A stretch of 64,000 bases of DNA from NCBI GenBank assembly GCA_016125555.1, contig WGLN01000014.1:62001-126000 (forward strand), read 5' to 3'. The translations under genes were made by a program, and so were the position numbers. The DNA comes from Porphyrobacter sp. (GTDB taxonomy: Bacteria; Pseudomonadota; Alphaproteobacteria; Sphingomonadales; Sphingomonadaceae). This document shows positions 7,378 to 15,787 of the stretch, piece after piece. The number at the start of each line of letters is the position of its first letter. Positions within the stretch are counted from its first letter, which is position 1. The notes below the pieces were generated by a model that saw only the letters and a program-made list of their open reading frames with translations, had not been told where the DNA came from and made no database searches.

Positions 7378-8058
7378 ATGATTGAGTTGATGAAGCGCAA
7401 GGCTTTCACTTCCGTCGCTCTGGCCGCTATGGCCGCCGCGACCTTCACTCTCCCCGGCGTCGATGGCGCCGCGGTGCTGGCCCAGAGCGCAATGGCGTCG
7501 GCCAGCGAACAGCTCGCCCCTTCCGGTGCGGCCCAAGAGGCCCCGGCGGCGGAGCTGGTCCCCGAGACTCCCGTTTTCGTGTCCGAGCCGGTCGTGCAGC
7601 CGCTCCCCGAGCCGTCCGAGACGCCGGTGCTGACCGAGGCCGGCTCGCTTTCCGAGCTGGTCGGCATGGTCGATACCGCCGCGCCGATGGGCGAGGAGCT
7701 GCGCTGCCTTGCCGGCGCGGTCTATTTCGAGGCGCGGGGCGAGCCGCTCGACGGCCAGCTCGCGGTGGCGCAGGTGATCGTCAACCGCGCGGGCGATACG
7801 CGCTTCCCTGCGAGCTATTGCGGCGTGGTGCGCCAGAAGGGGCAGTTCTCCTTCATGCGCGGCCAGCGGATGCCGAAGATCCGCAAGGGCACCGCTGCCT
7901 GGACCCGCGCCGTGGCGATCGCCGAGATCGCCGACAAGGGCCTGTGGGAATCCGAGGCGAGCGACGCGGTCTATTTCCACGCCAAGTATGTCCGCCCGGC
8001 ATGGAGCCGTCGCAAGACCCGCCTCGCGCAGATCGACACGCATATCTTTTATCGCTGA
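7378..8058 (+). CDS. SleB-type cell wall hydrolase, exported
   Basis: The 226-residue product has an N-terminal signal peptide (charged start MIELMKRK, hydrophobic core, cleavage expected near residue 35 at VLAQ), a low-complexity Ala/Pro/Glu linker to about residue 105, and a C-terminal Hydrolase_2 (SleB/CwlJ) domain: LRCLAGAVYFEARGEPLDGQ, with the catalytic Glu in the FEARGE motif, followed by VAQVIVNR and SFMRGQRMP. This domain cleaves peptidoglycan as a lytic transglycosylase or amidase in spore formers; in non-spore-forming alphaproteobacteria it is taken as a periplasmic wall-remodelling enzyme. An alternative start is the ATG at 7390 (MKRKAFTS), which gives an equally good signal peptide. 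Confidence 0.85.
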   Translation: MIELMKRKAFTSVALAAMAAATFTLPGVDGAAVLAQSAMASASEQLAPSGAAQEAPAAELVPETPVFVSEPVVQPLPEPSETPVLTEAGSLSELVGMVDTAAPMGEELRCLAGAVYFEARGEPLDGQLAVAQVIVNRAGDTRFPASYCGVVRQKGQFSFMRGQRMPKIRKGTAAWTRAVAIAEIADKGLWESEASDAVYFHAKYVRPAWSRRKTRLAQIDTHIFYR

Positions 8059-8195
8059 TTGCTTATCCTCGCCGCTGTTTCGCGCTGCGCGCGAGCGGCT
8101 GCGGGCGGCCTTGCAGGTGTGCTTCGCACGTCTGCGCCTTCGGCTTCGACTCCGCCCTTGCGGCCCTGCGGGCCGGTGGCATAGTTCACCCCGGT

Positions 8196-8990
8196 TCAGT
8201 CGTTTAGGCTGACCCAAACAGGCGCGTGATCGCTGGCCTTCTCGCGGCCGCGATGCGCCTTGTCGACGCCGCAGGCCGCGAGCCGGTCTGCGCATTCGGG
8301 CGAGAGCAGGATGTGGTCGATGCGGAAGCCGTGGTCGCGCTGCCACGCACCGGCCTGGTAGTCCCAATAGGTCCACACCCCGCCGCGCGGGTTGTGGGTG
8401 CGCAGCGCGTCGGTCCACCCGTCGCCAAGCAGCCGGGCATAGGCGGCGCGGCTTTCGGGCTGCATGAGCGCATCATCCGCCATTGCCTTCACCGACCACA
8501 CGTCGTCGTCATGCGGGATGACGTTGAAGTCGCCGAGCACCACTGCGGGCACTTCCTCGGCCCAGATCTCCGCCATGCGCGCGCGCAGACGGTCCATCCA
8601 GGCGAGCTTGTAGTCGAACTTCGGCCCCGGCTGGGGGTTGCCGTTGGGCAGGTAGAGGCAGGCGACGCGTACGCCGCCGACATCGGCTTCGAGATAGCGC
8701 GCCTGTTCGCCCTCGCCGTCCTTCGGCCCGTCGATCCCCAGCCCGCGGCGCACTTCGCTGATCGTGTAGCCCGCGCGCGCATCGGCGAGGATCGCCACCC
8801 CGTTGAAGGCCTTCTGCCCGTGGGTCAGCACCGCATAGCCCAAGGCCTCGATGTCCTCGGCAGGAAAGCCTTCGTCCTGCGACTTGATCTCCTGCAGGCA
8901 GGCGACCGCGGGGCGCGTTTCCTCAAGCCATTCGATGAGGCGCGGCAGGCGCGCCTTGATGCCGTTGATGTTGAAGGTGGCGATTTTCAT
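8196..8990 (-). CDS. xth: Exodeoxyribonuclease III (AP endonuclease)
   Basis: Xth cleaves DNA at abasic sites and has 3'-5' exonuclease activity in base-excision repair. The 264-residue product is normal length and shows NINGIKARL (Asn7, metal), LQEIKSQD (Glu34 region), LPNGNP, VLGDFNVIP (Asp and Asn of the active site), the FRIDHILLS segment, and the C-terminal SDHAPVWV with the catalytic His. The 137-bp stretch to the preceding gene (8059-8195) is GC-rich with short imperfect palindromes and holds no gene; it separates convergent genes. Confidence 0.95.
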   Translation of the reverse strand: MKIATFNINGIKARLPRLIEWLEETRPAVACLQEIKSQDEGFPAEDIEALGYAVLTHGQKAFNGVAILADARAGYTISEVRRGLGIDGPKDGEGEQARYLEADVGGVRVACLYLPNGNPQPGPKFDYKLAWMDRLRARMAEIWAEEVPAVVLGDFNVIPHDDDVWSVKAMADDALMQPESRAAYARLLGDGWTDALRTHNPRGGVWTYWDYQAGAWQRDHGFRIDHILLSPECADRLAACGVDKAHRGREKASDHAPVWVSLND

Positions 8991-9028
8991 GCGCTTGCTT
9001 GTGCCGCAAAGCGCGGGGCGCGTCTAAT

Positions 9029-9361
9029 TCAAATGCCGAAGCTCGATCCGCAGCCGCAGCCCGCCGCGGCATTGGGGTTCTCGACCCGGAAGGCCGCGCC
9101 GCCCAGCGATTCGACGAAGTCCACCGTGCTGCCGCCGACCAGATCGAGGCTCACCGAATCGACCACCAGCCGCACGCCCCCGGTCTCGCTGATGCTGTCG
9201 TCGTCCTCGGGCGCGTCGGCGAGGTCGAACTTGTACTGGAAGCCCGAACAGCCCCCGCCTTCGACCGACAGGCGCAGGATCGCCGGGCGCGCCTGCTTTT
9301 CGGCGATCAGCGCGATGCGCTTCGCGGCGGCGGGGGTGAGCGTGAGCGGCTGCGCGGTCAT
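9029..9361 (-). CDS. erpA: A-type iron-sulfur carrier/insertion protein (ErpA/IscA family)
   Basis: The 110-residue product is an A-type carrier that receives Fe-S clusters from the assembly scaffold and delivers them to apoproteins. The three conserved cysteines are present: one in GGGCSGFQYKF (about residue 38) and the CGCGSSF pair near the C-terminus. The sequence EGGGCSGFQYKF is typical of ErpA. It is separate from the SUF operon at 33.5-40.6 kb, which has its own A-type protein. It lies 38 bp upstream of xth on the same strand. Confidence 0.88.
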   Translation of the reverse strand: MTAQPLTLTPAAAKRIALIAEKQARPAILRLSVEGGGCSGFQYKFDLADAPEDDDSISETGGVRLVVDSVSLDLVGGSTVDFVESLGGAAFRVENPNAAAGCGCGSSFGI

Positions 9362-9400
9362 GCGCCCAATCTAGGGCGCGCGGCCTCCCCGCTCAAGGGG

Positions 9401-9832
9401 TCACACCGCCTGGATGTAATTGCGCAGCGCCTCGGCCTCGTGCTCGACGAGGTCGATCTTGTGCTTCACGAGGTCGCCGATCGAGATGAAGCCGATGAGC
9501 GCCCCGTTCTCCACCACCGGGAAATGCCGGAAGCGGCGGCGGGTCATCATCGCCAGCGCCTCGTCGACCGGGGTGGCTGGTTCGACGGTGATCGCGGGCG
9601 AGGTCATGATCTCCTCCACCGGCAGGTCGAGGCAATCGCGGCCGTGGTCGGCGAGGCGATAGATCACGTCGCGCTCCGACACGATCCCCGCGACCTGCCC
9701 GCCGCGCAGCACCGGCAGCGCGCCGATGCGCCTCGACGCGAGGATGCGCACCGCCTCGGCGACCGGGGTTGCGACGTCGCAGGCGATGATCTCCGAAGCG
9801 CCGCGCTCGGCGATGATTCTGGCGATGGTCAT
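9401..9832 (-). CDS. Tandem CBS-domain protein
   Basis: The 143-residue product consists of two CBS motifs (about residues 8-65 and 72-130), with GIVSERDVIYRLA and GFISIGDLVKHKI as the usual second-strand/helix ends. Free-standing CBS pairs bind adenine nucleotides and act as energy sensors for unknown partners. The reading frame is open to 9991, but GGGAG lies shortly upstream of the ATG at 9832 and homology begins with MTIARII, so this start is used. It is the outermost gene of a minus-strand set with erpA and xth. Confidence 0.85.
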   Translation of the reverse strand: MTIARIIAERGASEIIACDVATPVAEAVRILASRRIGALPVLRGGQVAGIVSERDVIYRLADHGRDCLDLPVEEIMTSPAITVEPATPVDEALAMMTRRRFRHFPVVENGALIGFISIGDLVKHKIDLVEHEAEALRNYIQAV

Positions 9833-9980
9833 GAGCGACTCCCTCTCTTTTCCCACCCATGAAAATGCCATGCCTGCCGCGAAAAAGCGAATCGCGCGGC
9901 CGCAGGTGGTGCATCGCGTGCACCGGGCCATGCGCCTAAAGCGCGTTGCATTGCGCAGGCTTCGCCGCCATGTCGGGCGG

Positions 9981-10292
9981 ATGACCCGCAAGTCCCCGCT
10001 CGACGATCCCGTGAACGCGGCCCATGCCTGGGCGCGCTACCGCAAGATCATGAAGCTGCTGCTCGCCGCCACCGTGCTGACGGTGGCGCTGGCGATGGGG
10101 CTGTTGTTCGCCTTCAACGGCATGGTTTCGGTGCATTTCTACATCGCCGTGGCGCTCGGCATCAGCTTGACGATGCTGCTCGGCGGGGCGCTGATGGGGC
10201 TGGTGTTCCTGTCCAACGGGACGGGCCACGACGAATCGGTCGACAACCACATGCCCGGCCGTGACGAGCTGTGGAGCCCGAAGGAGGATTAA
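9981..10292 (+). CDS. Small two-helix inner-membrane protein, function unknown
   Basis: The 103-residue product has two clear transmembrane segments (about residues 22-45, KLLLAATVLTVALAMGLLF, and 52-75, FYIAVALGISLTMLLGGA) joined by a short loop, with a polar His/Asp-rich C-terminus. No family was recognised. The upstream frame is open but rich in Arg and unlike a protein, so the ATG at 9981 is used. It converges with the ferredoxin-like gene: the two stop codons overlap within TTAA at 10289-10292. Confidence 0.6.
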   Translation: MTRKSPLDDPVNAAHAWARYRKIMKLLLAATVLTVALAMGLLFAFNGMVSVHFYIAVALGISLTMLLGGALMGLVFLSNGTGHDESVDNHMPGRDELWSPKED

Positions 10293-10699
10293 GCCGGGGT
10301 CAGGCGGAACTCCGCCACCGGCTTGCCCCCGATCAGGTGTTCCTGAATGATCCGCTCGAGCACCTCGGGCGTGCAGGAGTGATACCACACCCCGTCGGGC
10401 CACACGACCGCGACCGGCCCCGCCGCGCAGATCTGCAGGCAATCGGCCTTCGACCGCTGCACGCCCCCACCCGCCCCGCGCTTGCTGTCCGCATCGCGCA
10501 AGGGCCCGACGAGGCCGAGTTCCTTGAGGCGTGACTTGAGGAAAGCCCATGCCTCCTCTCCCGCCTCGCGCGAGCAGCACTTCTGCTTCTCCGACAGCGC
10601 GCAGAGCATGATGTGGCGGGCGATGCCCGTGCCCTTGTCCGGGTCGCCGTAATGCTTGGCGAGCGAATGGCGGGCGGATGCGAGTTCCTTGCGGCTCAT
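10289..10699 (-). CDS. Thioredoxin-like (2Fe-2S) ferredoxin domain protein
   Basis: The 136-residue product fits the small (2Fe-2S) ferredoxin family with a thioredoxin-like fold: an N-terminal HIMLCALSEKQKCCSREAG segment supplying cysteines and a second group in ADCLQICAAGPVAVVWPDGVWY, then a C-terminal helix (EVLERIIQEHLIGG). It is likely a cytosolic electron carrier or Fe-S sensor; the partner is not evident. Its start overlaps the stop of the S9 peptidase by 4 bp (ATGA), although a functional link is not obvious. Confidence 0.8.
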   Translation of the reverse strand: MSRKELASARHSLAKHYGDPDKGTGIARHIMLCALSEKQKCCSREAGEEAWAFLKSRLKELGLVGPLRDADSKRGAGGGVQRSKADCLQICAAGPVAVVWPDGVWYHSCTPEVLERIIQEHLIGGKPVAEFRLTPA

Positions 10700-12891
10700 T
10701 CGCCGTTGTCCGTCTTGTCTATCTTGTCCGCCTTGAGCCAGCGCGCCAGCCACGCGAACACGGTCTCATGCCATTGCAACGAGTTTCTGGCGTTCAGCAC
10801 CCAGTGGTTCTCCTCCGGGAAGACCAGCAATTGCGAGGGGATGCCGCGTTCCTTGAGCGCGGTGAAGCTCTGCAGGCCCTGGCTGTAAGGGACGCGGAAG
10901 TCCTTCTCGCTCGTCACCACCAGCATCGGGGTTTGCCAGTTTTCGACATAGTTCGCCGGGTTCCACTTCTCGTAGGTGTCGCGCGCCTCGGCGTAGGAGC
11001 CGCCGAAATCCCAGCGCGGGAACCACAATTCCTCGGTGGCATAATAGAAGCTGCGCGTGTCGAAGATGCCGTCGTGCTGGACGAGGCAGTCGAAACGGTC
11101 GGGCCAGCGCCCTTCGATCCAGTTGATCATGTAGCCGCCATAGCTCGCCCCCATCGCGCAGGCGCGGCTGCCGTCGATCTGCGGGTCCGAAGCGATCGCG
11201 GCGGCGAAGCCCTTCTGCAGGTCTTCCAGAGGCTTGCCGCCCCAGTCGCGGTTGATCGCGTCGGTGAAGGCCTGGCCGTATCCGGTGCTGCCGTGGAAAT
11301 CGACCGAGATCACTGCATAGCCCTGGCTGGCGACGACGCGCGGGTTCCAGCGGCTCGACCAGGCATCGTTGAAGGAGCCTTGCGGCCCGCCGTGGATGTA
11401 GAGGATCGCCGGGATCGGCCCTTCCTGATCGGCGAGGCGGGTGATCTGGCCCCAGACCGTGTCGCCGTTCGCGCCCGCGAAGCTGAAGCGGCGGGTGACG
11501 ATGGTGGCCATCTGCCCCATCCGCGTGGTGGCGACATCGGTGAGCGGGCGCGCCTGCTTCAGCGCGTCGGACAGATAGAGCTCGGCCGGGGCGCCGATCG
11601 AATCGCGGGTGAACAGCAGCCGTCCGCCGGGCAGGGGCACGGTGTTGGCGATATGCGCCTCGTTGCCCGCCATCAGGTCGAGCTTCGTCACCTTGCCGGT
11701 CGCGGGGTCGATGCGGAAGGCGGGGGTGTCGAGCACGTCGCCCGCGGTGGCGATCAGGTTTTGGCCCGCGGCGTCCCACGCGAGACTGTCGAAGCTGAGG
11801 TCGGTGCCGGCGGTGAGATTGCGCAGCTTGCCGGTGGCGAGGTCGAGCAGCCGCACCGAAAGCCGGTCGGCCTCGTAGGTCGGGCGGTCCATCGCCAGCC
11901 ACGCGAGATAGCGCCCGTCGGGCGAGGGTGCGGGCGCGGTGTCCATCGCGGCGTTGCCCGCGGTGAGGTTGACCGGCGCGGCACCGTCGAGATCGGAGAC
12001 CCAGATGTCGAGATTGGTCGAGGTCGGCTCGTTCGCGTCGGACTTGCGCGCGACGAAATAGACCAGCTTGCCATCGGGCGACCAGGCGATGTCCTCGCCC
12101 CCGCCGAACGGCTTGGTGGGGGTGTCGCCGACGAGCCCGGTGGCGGGATCGGTGCCGTCGAGCGGCACGCCGTCGCCCACCGCCCTGCCGTTCTCCAGCC
12201 CGAACACGAACACCCGGTTGAGCACGTCGGGGCTGGCCCAAGTGTCCCAGTGGCGGATGAAGCCGCCGGTTTCCTCGTAAAGCCGCCCGTTGCCCGGCCC
12301 CGGGAGATTGGCGGGGGTCATGTCGGGGCAGGCGAAGCGTTCGCAGCCGCGCGGCACTTCGCCCCACAGGGCGATCGCCGTGCCGGTGGGCGCGAGCTTG
12401 AACCCGGCGATGTCGGCGCCGGGAATGTCGGCGACCACCTCGGGCATGCCGACCTGCCCGTCCTTCGCCAGCGTCACGCGCCACACCCGGCTGCGGGCCT
12501 CGCCCCCGCCGGCGGGGGCATCGCTGCTGAGGAAGTGCAAGCGGTCGCCCGGCCCGAAGGCGAGGTCGGAGGCCTTCATGCCGAGATTTATCGCCACGGG
12601 CTGCGCACCGGGCTTCGTCAGGTCGAGCAGGTAAAAGGCGGTGCTGCGCGCGAGGCTCGCCGGATCGGTGGTGGTGACGCCGTATACCGCCAGCGTCCCC
12701 GCGCCATTGACGGCAGGCGCTCCGAGGCGGGGCATGGTCACGAGGTCGCGCGCGCGCATCGGCGGGGTCGCGAGGCCCGGCACCTGCGGCGCGGCGGCGG
12801 CGGACGGAGGCGGGACATCCTCGGCGGCGAGCGGGGCGGCGAGGACAGCGGCGGCGGCGATCAGGGCGCCGGCGAAGGTGTGGTGTCGCAT
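10696..12891 (-). CDS. S9-family prolyl oligopeptidase-type serine peptidase, exported
   Basis: The 731-residue product has a signal peptide (MRHHTFAGALIAAAAVLAAPLAAE) and the two-part architecture of S9 peptidases: a beta-propeller (about 45-470; repeated PDGRYLAW and SPDGKLVYF-type blades) and a C-terminal alpha/beta hydrolase. The nucleophile is Ser583 in GASYGGYM; the acid lies in the SEKDFRVPY segment and the His in PEENHWVL. Such periplasmic enzymes release dipeptides or cleave short peptides, and this one could be of the DPP IV/acylaminoacyl type. It is 40 bp downstream of popZ on the same strand. Confidence 0.9.
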   Translation of the reverse strand: MRHHTFAGALIAAAAVLAAPLAAEDVPPPSAAAAPQVPGLATPPMRARDLVTMPRLGAPAVNGAGTLAVYGVTTTDPASLARSTAFYLLDLTKPGAQPVAINLGMKASDLAFGPGDRLHFLSSDAPAGGGEARSRVWRVTLAKDGQVGMPEVVADIPGADIAGFKLAPTGTAIALWGEVPRGCERFACPDMTPANLPGPGNGRLYEETGGFIRHWDTWASPDVLNRVFVFGLENGRAVGDGVPLDGTDPATGLVGDTPTKPFGGGEDIAWSPDGKLVYFVARKSDANEPTSTNLDIWVSDLDGAAPVNLTAGNAAMDTAPAPSPDGRYLAWLAMDRPTYEADRLSVRLLDLATGKLRNLTAGTDLSFDSLAWDAAGQNLIATAGDVLDTPAFRIDPATGKVTKLDLMAGNEAHIANTVPLPGGRLLFTRDSIGAPAELYLSDALKQARPLTDVATTRMGQMATIVTRRFSFAGANGDTVWGQITRLADQEGPIPAILYIHGGPQGSFNDAWSSRWNPRVVASQGYAVISVDFHGSTGYGQAFTDAINRDWGGKPLEDLQKGFAAAIASDPQIDGSRACAMGASYGGYMINWIEGRWPDRFDCLVQHDGIFDTRSFYYATEELWFPRWDFGGSYAEARDTYEKWNPANYVENWQTPMLVVTSEKDFRVPYSQGLQSFTALKERGIPSQLLVFPEENHWVLNARNSLQWHETVFAWLARWLKADKIDKTDNGE

Positions 12892-12931
12892 GGCGGCAGG
12901 ACTAGCCCGCCGCGCCCGCGAGCGCCAGTGG

Positions 12932-13459
12932 TCAGGACTTCTTGCCGACGATCCGCGCGATTTCGGCCTGCACCAGCTTTTCGACCATCGCCGGCAGGTG
13001 CTCCTCGAGCCATTGCGCGAGCATCGGGCGCAGCAGTTCGCGGGTCAGGCCTTCGAGCGAGGTTTCGCCCGAACGGACGATCTGCGGGCGGGCGCCCGGC
13101 TCGGCGAGCATGGCGAGCGCGGCGAGGTTCTCCTGCATCGCGCTGCGCACCGCGTCGGCGATCAGCGGGGATTCCTCGGCGCTGACCGGCGTCTTGTCGA
13201 GCGGCACGGCCGGGGCTTCGGAGGCGGCGGCGTCGTCCTCGGGCTCGGCCGCCATCTCCATGTCGGCGAGGTCGAGCACCTCTTCCTCGTCGCGCACGCG
13301 GGTGCGCAGCGGCGAGGCGGGTGCGGTGGCCTCGCTCTCTTCCGAGACCAGTTCGCGCCGCCGCCGCGCTTCGAGCGCCACGGCACGGTTGTCGCGCGCG
13401 ATCACCTTCTTGATCGATTCGAGGATTTCCTCGACCGAAGCTTCGCCTTCGTTCCCCAT
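12932..13459 (-). CDS. popZ: PopZ-like polar organizing protein (DUF2497)
   Basis: PopZ forms a polar scaffold that anchors the ParB-bound chromosome origin and recruits cell-cycle regulators in alphaproteobacteria. The 175-residue product has the diagnostic three parts: N-terminal SVEEILESIKKVIARD helix (about residues 7-22), a Pro/Glu/Asp-rich disordered centre (about 35-110), and the conserved C-terminal oligomerisation helices LEGLTRELLRPMLAQWLEEHLP and VEKLVQAEIARI. AAGGG lies 6 bp before the ATG at 13459 and only 3 bp before ATG 13462; either may be used. The order pcm-like, tolC, popZ is common in the class. It lies only about 12 kb from the candidate oriC. Confidence 0.9.
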   Translation of the reverse strand: MGNEGEASVEEILESIKKVIARDNRAVALEARRRRELVSEESEATAPASPLRTRVRDEEEVLDLADMEMAAEPEDDAAASEAPAVPLDKTPVSAEESPLIADAVRSAMQENLAALAMLAEPGARPQIVRSGETSLEGLTRELLRPMLAQWLEEHLPAMVEKLVQAEIARIVGKKS

Positions 13460-13499
13460 CATCGGCCCTTCGTGCTGCCCGGCCGTCCCGAATCGGGAT

Positions 13500-14969
13500 T
13501 TACTGTTCGCCGGGCAGAAGTTGCGGCCCGATTGTCGCGTCGGCGGGGGGAATGTCAACGGTGCGGGTCGATTTGGCCTCGGGCGCGGGATCGCGGTCCC
13601 AGTCCCAGATGCGGTCACGCACGCGCTCGTAATTCACCGAGGGATCGTAGAGCGGGCCGCCGGTGTCGAGGTTGAGATCGCGCGCCTCGGCCTTGCCCAT
13701 CAGCGCCAAGAGGTTGAAGCCGGCGACATAGGCGTTGCGCCGCGCGGTGACGAGCTGGGCGCGGGCCTGCACCAGTTCCTGCTCGGCGTTGAGCACGTCG
13801 AGGATCGAGCGGTTGCCGATGGTGTTCTCCGCGCGCACCCCTTCGAGGCTCAGCTCGGCGGCATCGACCGCGGCCTGCGCGCTCTTGATGACCTCCTGCG
13901 CGGCCTGCCAGTTCGAATAGGTCGAGCGGGTTTCGGCGATGATCTGGCGTTCCGAGGCGATGACGTCCTCCAGCGCGGCGCTTTCGCGCGCCCCGGCCTG
14001 GCGCTGGCGCGCGGCGGGCAGGCCGCCCTGGAACAGCGGGATGGTGACCCGCACGCCCGCGTTGGCGGTGGTCTCGCGCTGGGTGAACTGCGCCGAGACG
14101 GGCCCGCCGAGCGTGTTGAAGAAATCGCTGTACTGCCCGTTGACGAACAGGCCGACCGTCGGCAGCCGCCCGGCGCCCGCGACCTTGGTGTCGTAGCCCG
14201 CCGCCTGGGCGCGTTCCTTGGCGGCGATGAGGTTGGGATTGTTCTCGAGCGCGGTGACGATCGCCGTGCCCACGCTGTCCGGAAGCCCCGGCAGCGGCGG
14301 CGGCGCGGCGAGTTCGCCCGGGGCGCTGCCGACGAGCCGGGCATAGGCCTCGCGCGCGGCGATGAGGTTGGCCTGCGACGTCCGGAAATCGCCCTCCGCC
14401 ACCGCGAGGCGCGAGCGCGACTGGGCGACGTCGGTGATGGTCAAATCGCCGATTCGGTAGCGATCGCTGGTCGCTTCCAGGTTGGTGCGCAGCACGGACA
14501 CCTGGTTTTCTGCCAGCGCGGCCAGCGCCTCGGTGCGCAGCACGTCCATGTAGGCGGCGACCACCTGGCTGAACAGCACGCTTTCGGAATTGCGCAGGTC
14601 CGCCTGCCCGGCCTCGACGCGGTTCTCCGCCGCCTTGATCCCGTTGCGCACCGCCCCGCCCGAATAGACCGGGACGAGCAGCTGCGCGGTCACCCCGAGG
14701 TTGCGTTCGGGCGCATTGAAGGAGTTCGCCGACTGGCGCAGGAACTCGGTATGGGTCGCCACGATGTTCGAGGAGGGCAGGCCCTGTGCGCGCTGGATCG
14801 CGACGTTCTCGTCATTGGCGCGCTGGTTGGCGCGCGCTGCCTCGAGCGTGGGATTGGTGTTGTAGGCCTTGACCAGCGCCTCCTGCAGCGTGTCGGCCGC
14901 GGCGGGAGCGGCGAGCGCGAGCAGGCTGGCCGCACCGGCAAGCCGCATCATGAGCGAGCCGGGCGTCAC
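13500..14969 (-). CDS. tolC: TolC-family outer-membrane efflux/secretion channel
   Basis: TolC trimers form the outer-membrane duct of RND efflux pumps and type I secretion. The 489-residue product has a signal peptide ending in LALAAPAAAD (about 15-25) and two OEP repeats of long coiled-coil helices (TLQEALVKAYNTNPTLEAARA; RAENTIGNRSILDVLNAEQELVQAR). The last contains the NGxxxxxDVLxAxxxL signature region that marks TolC-type proteins. The start ATG at 14969 overlaps the stop of the upstream pcm-like gene (ATGA), so the two are coupled. No inner-membrane pump gene is nearby. Confidence 0.93.
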   Translation of the reverse strand: MTPGSLMMRLAGAASLLALAAPAAADTLQEALVKAYNTNPTLEAARANQRANDENVAIQRAQGLPSSNIVATHTEFLRQSANSFNAPERNLGVTAQLLVPVYSGGAVRNGIKAAENRVEAGQADLRNSESVLFSQVVAAYMDVLRTEALAALAENQVSVLRTNLEATSDRYRIGDLTITDVAQSRSRLAVAEGDFRTSQANLIAAREAYARLVGSAPGELAAPPPLPGLPDSVGTAIVTALENNPNLIAAKERAQAAGYDTKVAGAGRLPTVGLFVNGQYSDFFNTLGGPVSAQFTQRETTANAGVRVTIPLFQGGLPAARQRQAGARESAALEDVIASERQIIAETRSTYSNWQAAQEVIKSAQAAVDAAELSLEGVRAENTIGNRSILDVLNAEQELVQARAQLVTARRNAYVAGFNLLALMGKAEARDLNLDTGGPLYDPSVNYERVRDRIWDWDRDPAPEAKSTRTVDIPPADATIGPQLLPGEQ

Positions 14970-15580
14970 GCGAAGGTCCAGCCCTTGGGCGCGTCGAAGG
15001 CGTGGAGCACCGGGATGCCGAGATCCTCGACCGGGCGCAGCGTCACGCTGCCGGCGACCTTGCGGCCCGCGGCAAGCCGCGTCACCTGCCGCAGCACCAC
15101 GCCGGAGACGATCCGCCCGTCCTCGGCCATCAGCGCGGCGAGCCCGTCGGGCACCCGCTCGACCGCGCCGTCGATCGCGACCAGCGTGTATTCGCCGCCG
15201 GTCGCCTTGCCGGCGGCGGCATCCGCTGCGCTGACGGTGACAACTTCGCCCACCAGCGGACGCAGCAGCTCGGCGAGATAGCCGGTGCCGCCCTCGACCA
15301 CCAGCACGCGGTCCTCACGGCGCGGCGCGGCCTCCATCAGCAGCTTGCCGTAGAACAGCGGCGCGGCAATGTGGCCATCGGTCCCGAGCATCACGGCGCG
15401 ATCGATATAGGCCAGCGGAGCCTTCTCGGCGGGCAGGAAATCCTCGCGCGGGACGGCGAGCATCCGCGCCAGCACATATTCCTCGTTGACGCCGCTGGTG
15501 CGCAGCTGGCTGTCGATCATCGCCCGGCGCGCGGGCCGGGTGTCGCTGGAGGGTTCACGGGTCATGGTCTGTTCGGTCAT
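14966..15580 (-). CDS. Divergent protein-L-isoaspartate O-methyltransferase family protein
   Basis: The 204-residue product aligns to Pcm: ARRAMIDSQLRTSGVNEEYVL and MLAVPREDFLP are the typical N-terminal helices. However, the GQTISQP motif that contacts the isoaspartyl substrate is replaced by DGHIAAPLFYG, and the SAM-binding motif I is shortened to VVEGGTGYLAELL. Canonical Pcm methylates isoaspartate in damaged proteins; this one may have lost or changed that activity. Its constant linkage to tolC in alphaproteobacteria suggests an envelope-related role, which is inference. A TTGACC box (15619-15624, minus strand) with AATACA 17 bp downstream lies shortly upstream. Confidence 0.8.
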   Translation of the reverse strand: MTEQTMTREPSSDTRPARRAMIDSQLRTSGVNEEYVLARMLAVPREDFLPAEKAPLAYIDRAVMLGTDGHIAAPLFYGKLLMEAAPRREDRVLVVEGGTGYLAELLRPLVGEVVTVSAADAAAGKATGGEYTLVAIDGAVERVPDGLAALMAEDGRIVSGVVLRQVTRLAAGRKVAGSVTLRPVEDLGIPVLHAFDAPKGWTFA

Positions 15581-15708
15581 GCTTGCTCCGGGAGCTGTAT
15601 TAGGAGAATAACACAGCTGGTCAAGTCTTCCTTAGACTGAGGGACGGGCAGTTCCAAGGTCTTTGCGCCCCTCGGGCCGTCCGCAGCGGGTGATCGCGAT
15701 TTCGGGCT

Positions 15709-15737
15709 TTGACCTTGTCGCGCGCCGGTGCTTAGGG
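15709..15737 (+). promoter_or_regulatory. Candidate sigma-70 promoter for fumC
   Basis: TTGACC at 15709-15714 and TTAGGG at 15732-15737 with a 17-bp spacer, about 50 bp before the fumC start. The -35 box is strong; the -10 box is weak. Assigned by eye. Confidence 0.35.
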
Positions 15738-15787
15738 ATGCGCGCAATCGGGCGGAACGGATTTCGACTTACGTGAAGGTGGCTTCG

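Noticed and set aside
10678..13185. Very long plus-strand open frame (over 800 codons) antisense to the S9 peptidase and popZ
   Set aside because: Arg/Gly/Ala-rich with no domains; it is a high-GC shadow of real minus-strand genes with clear motifs.
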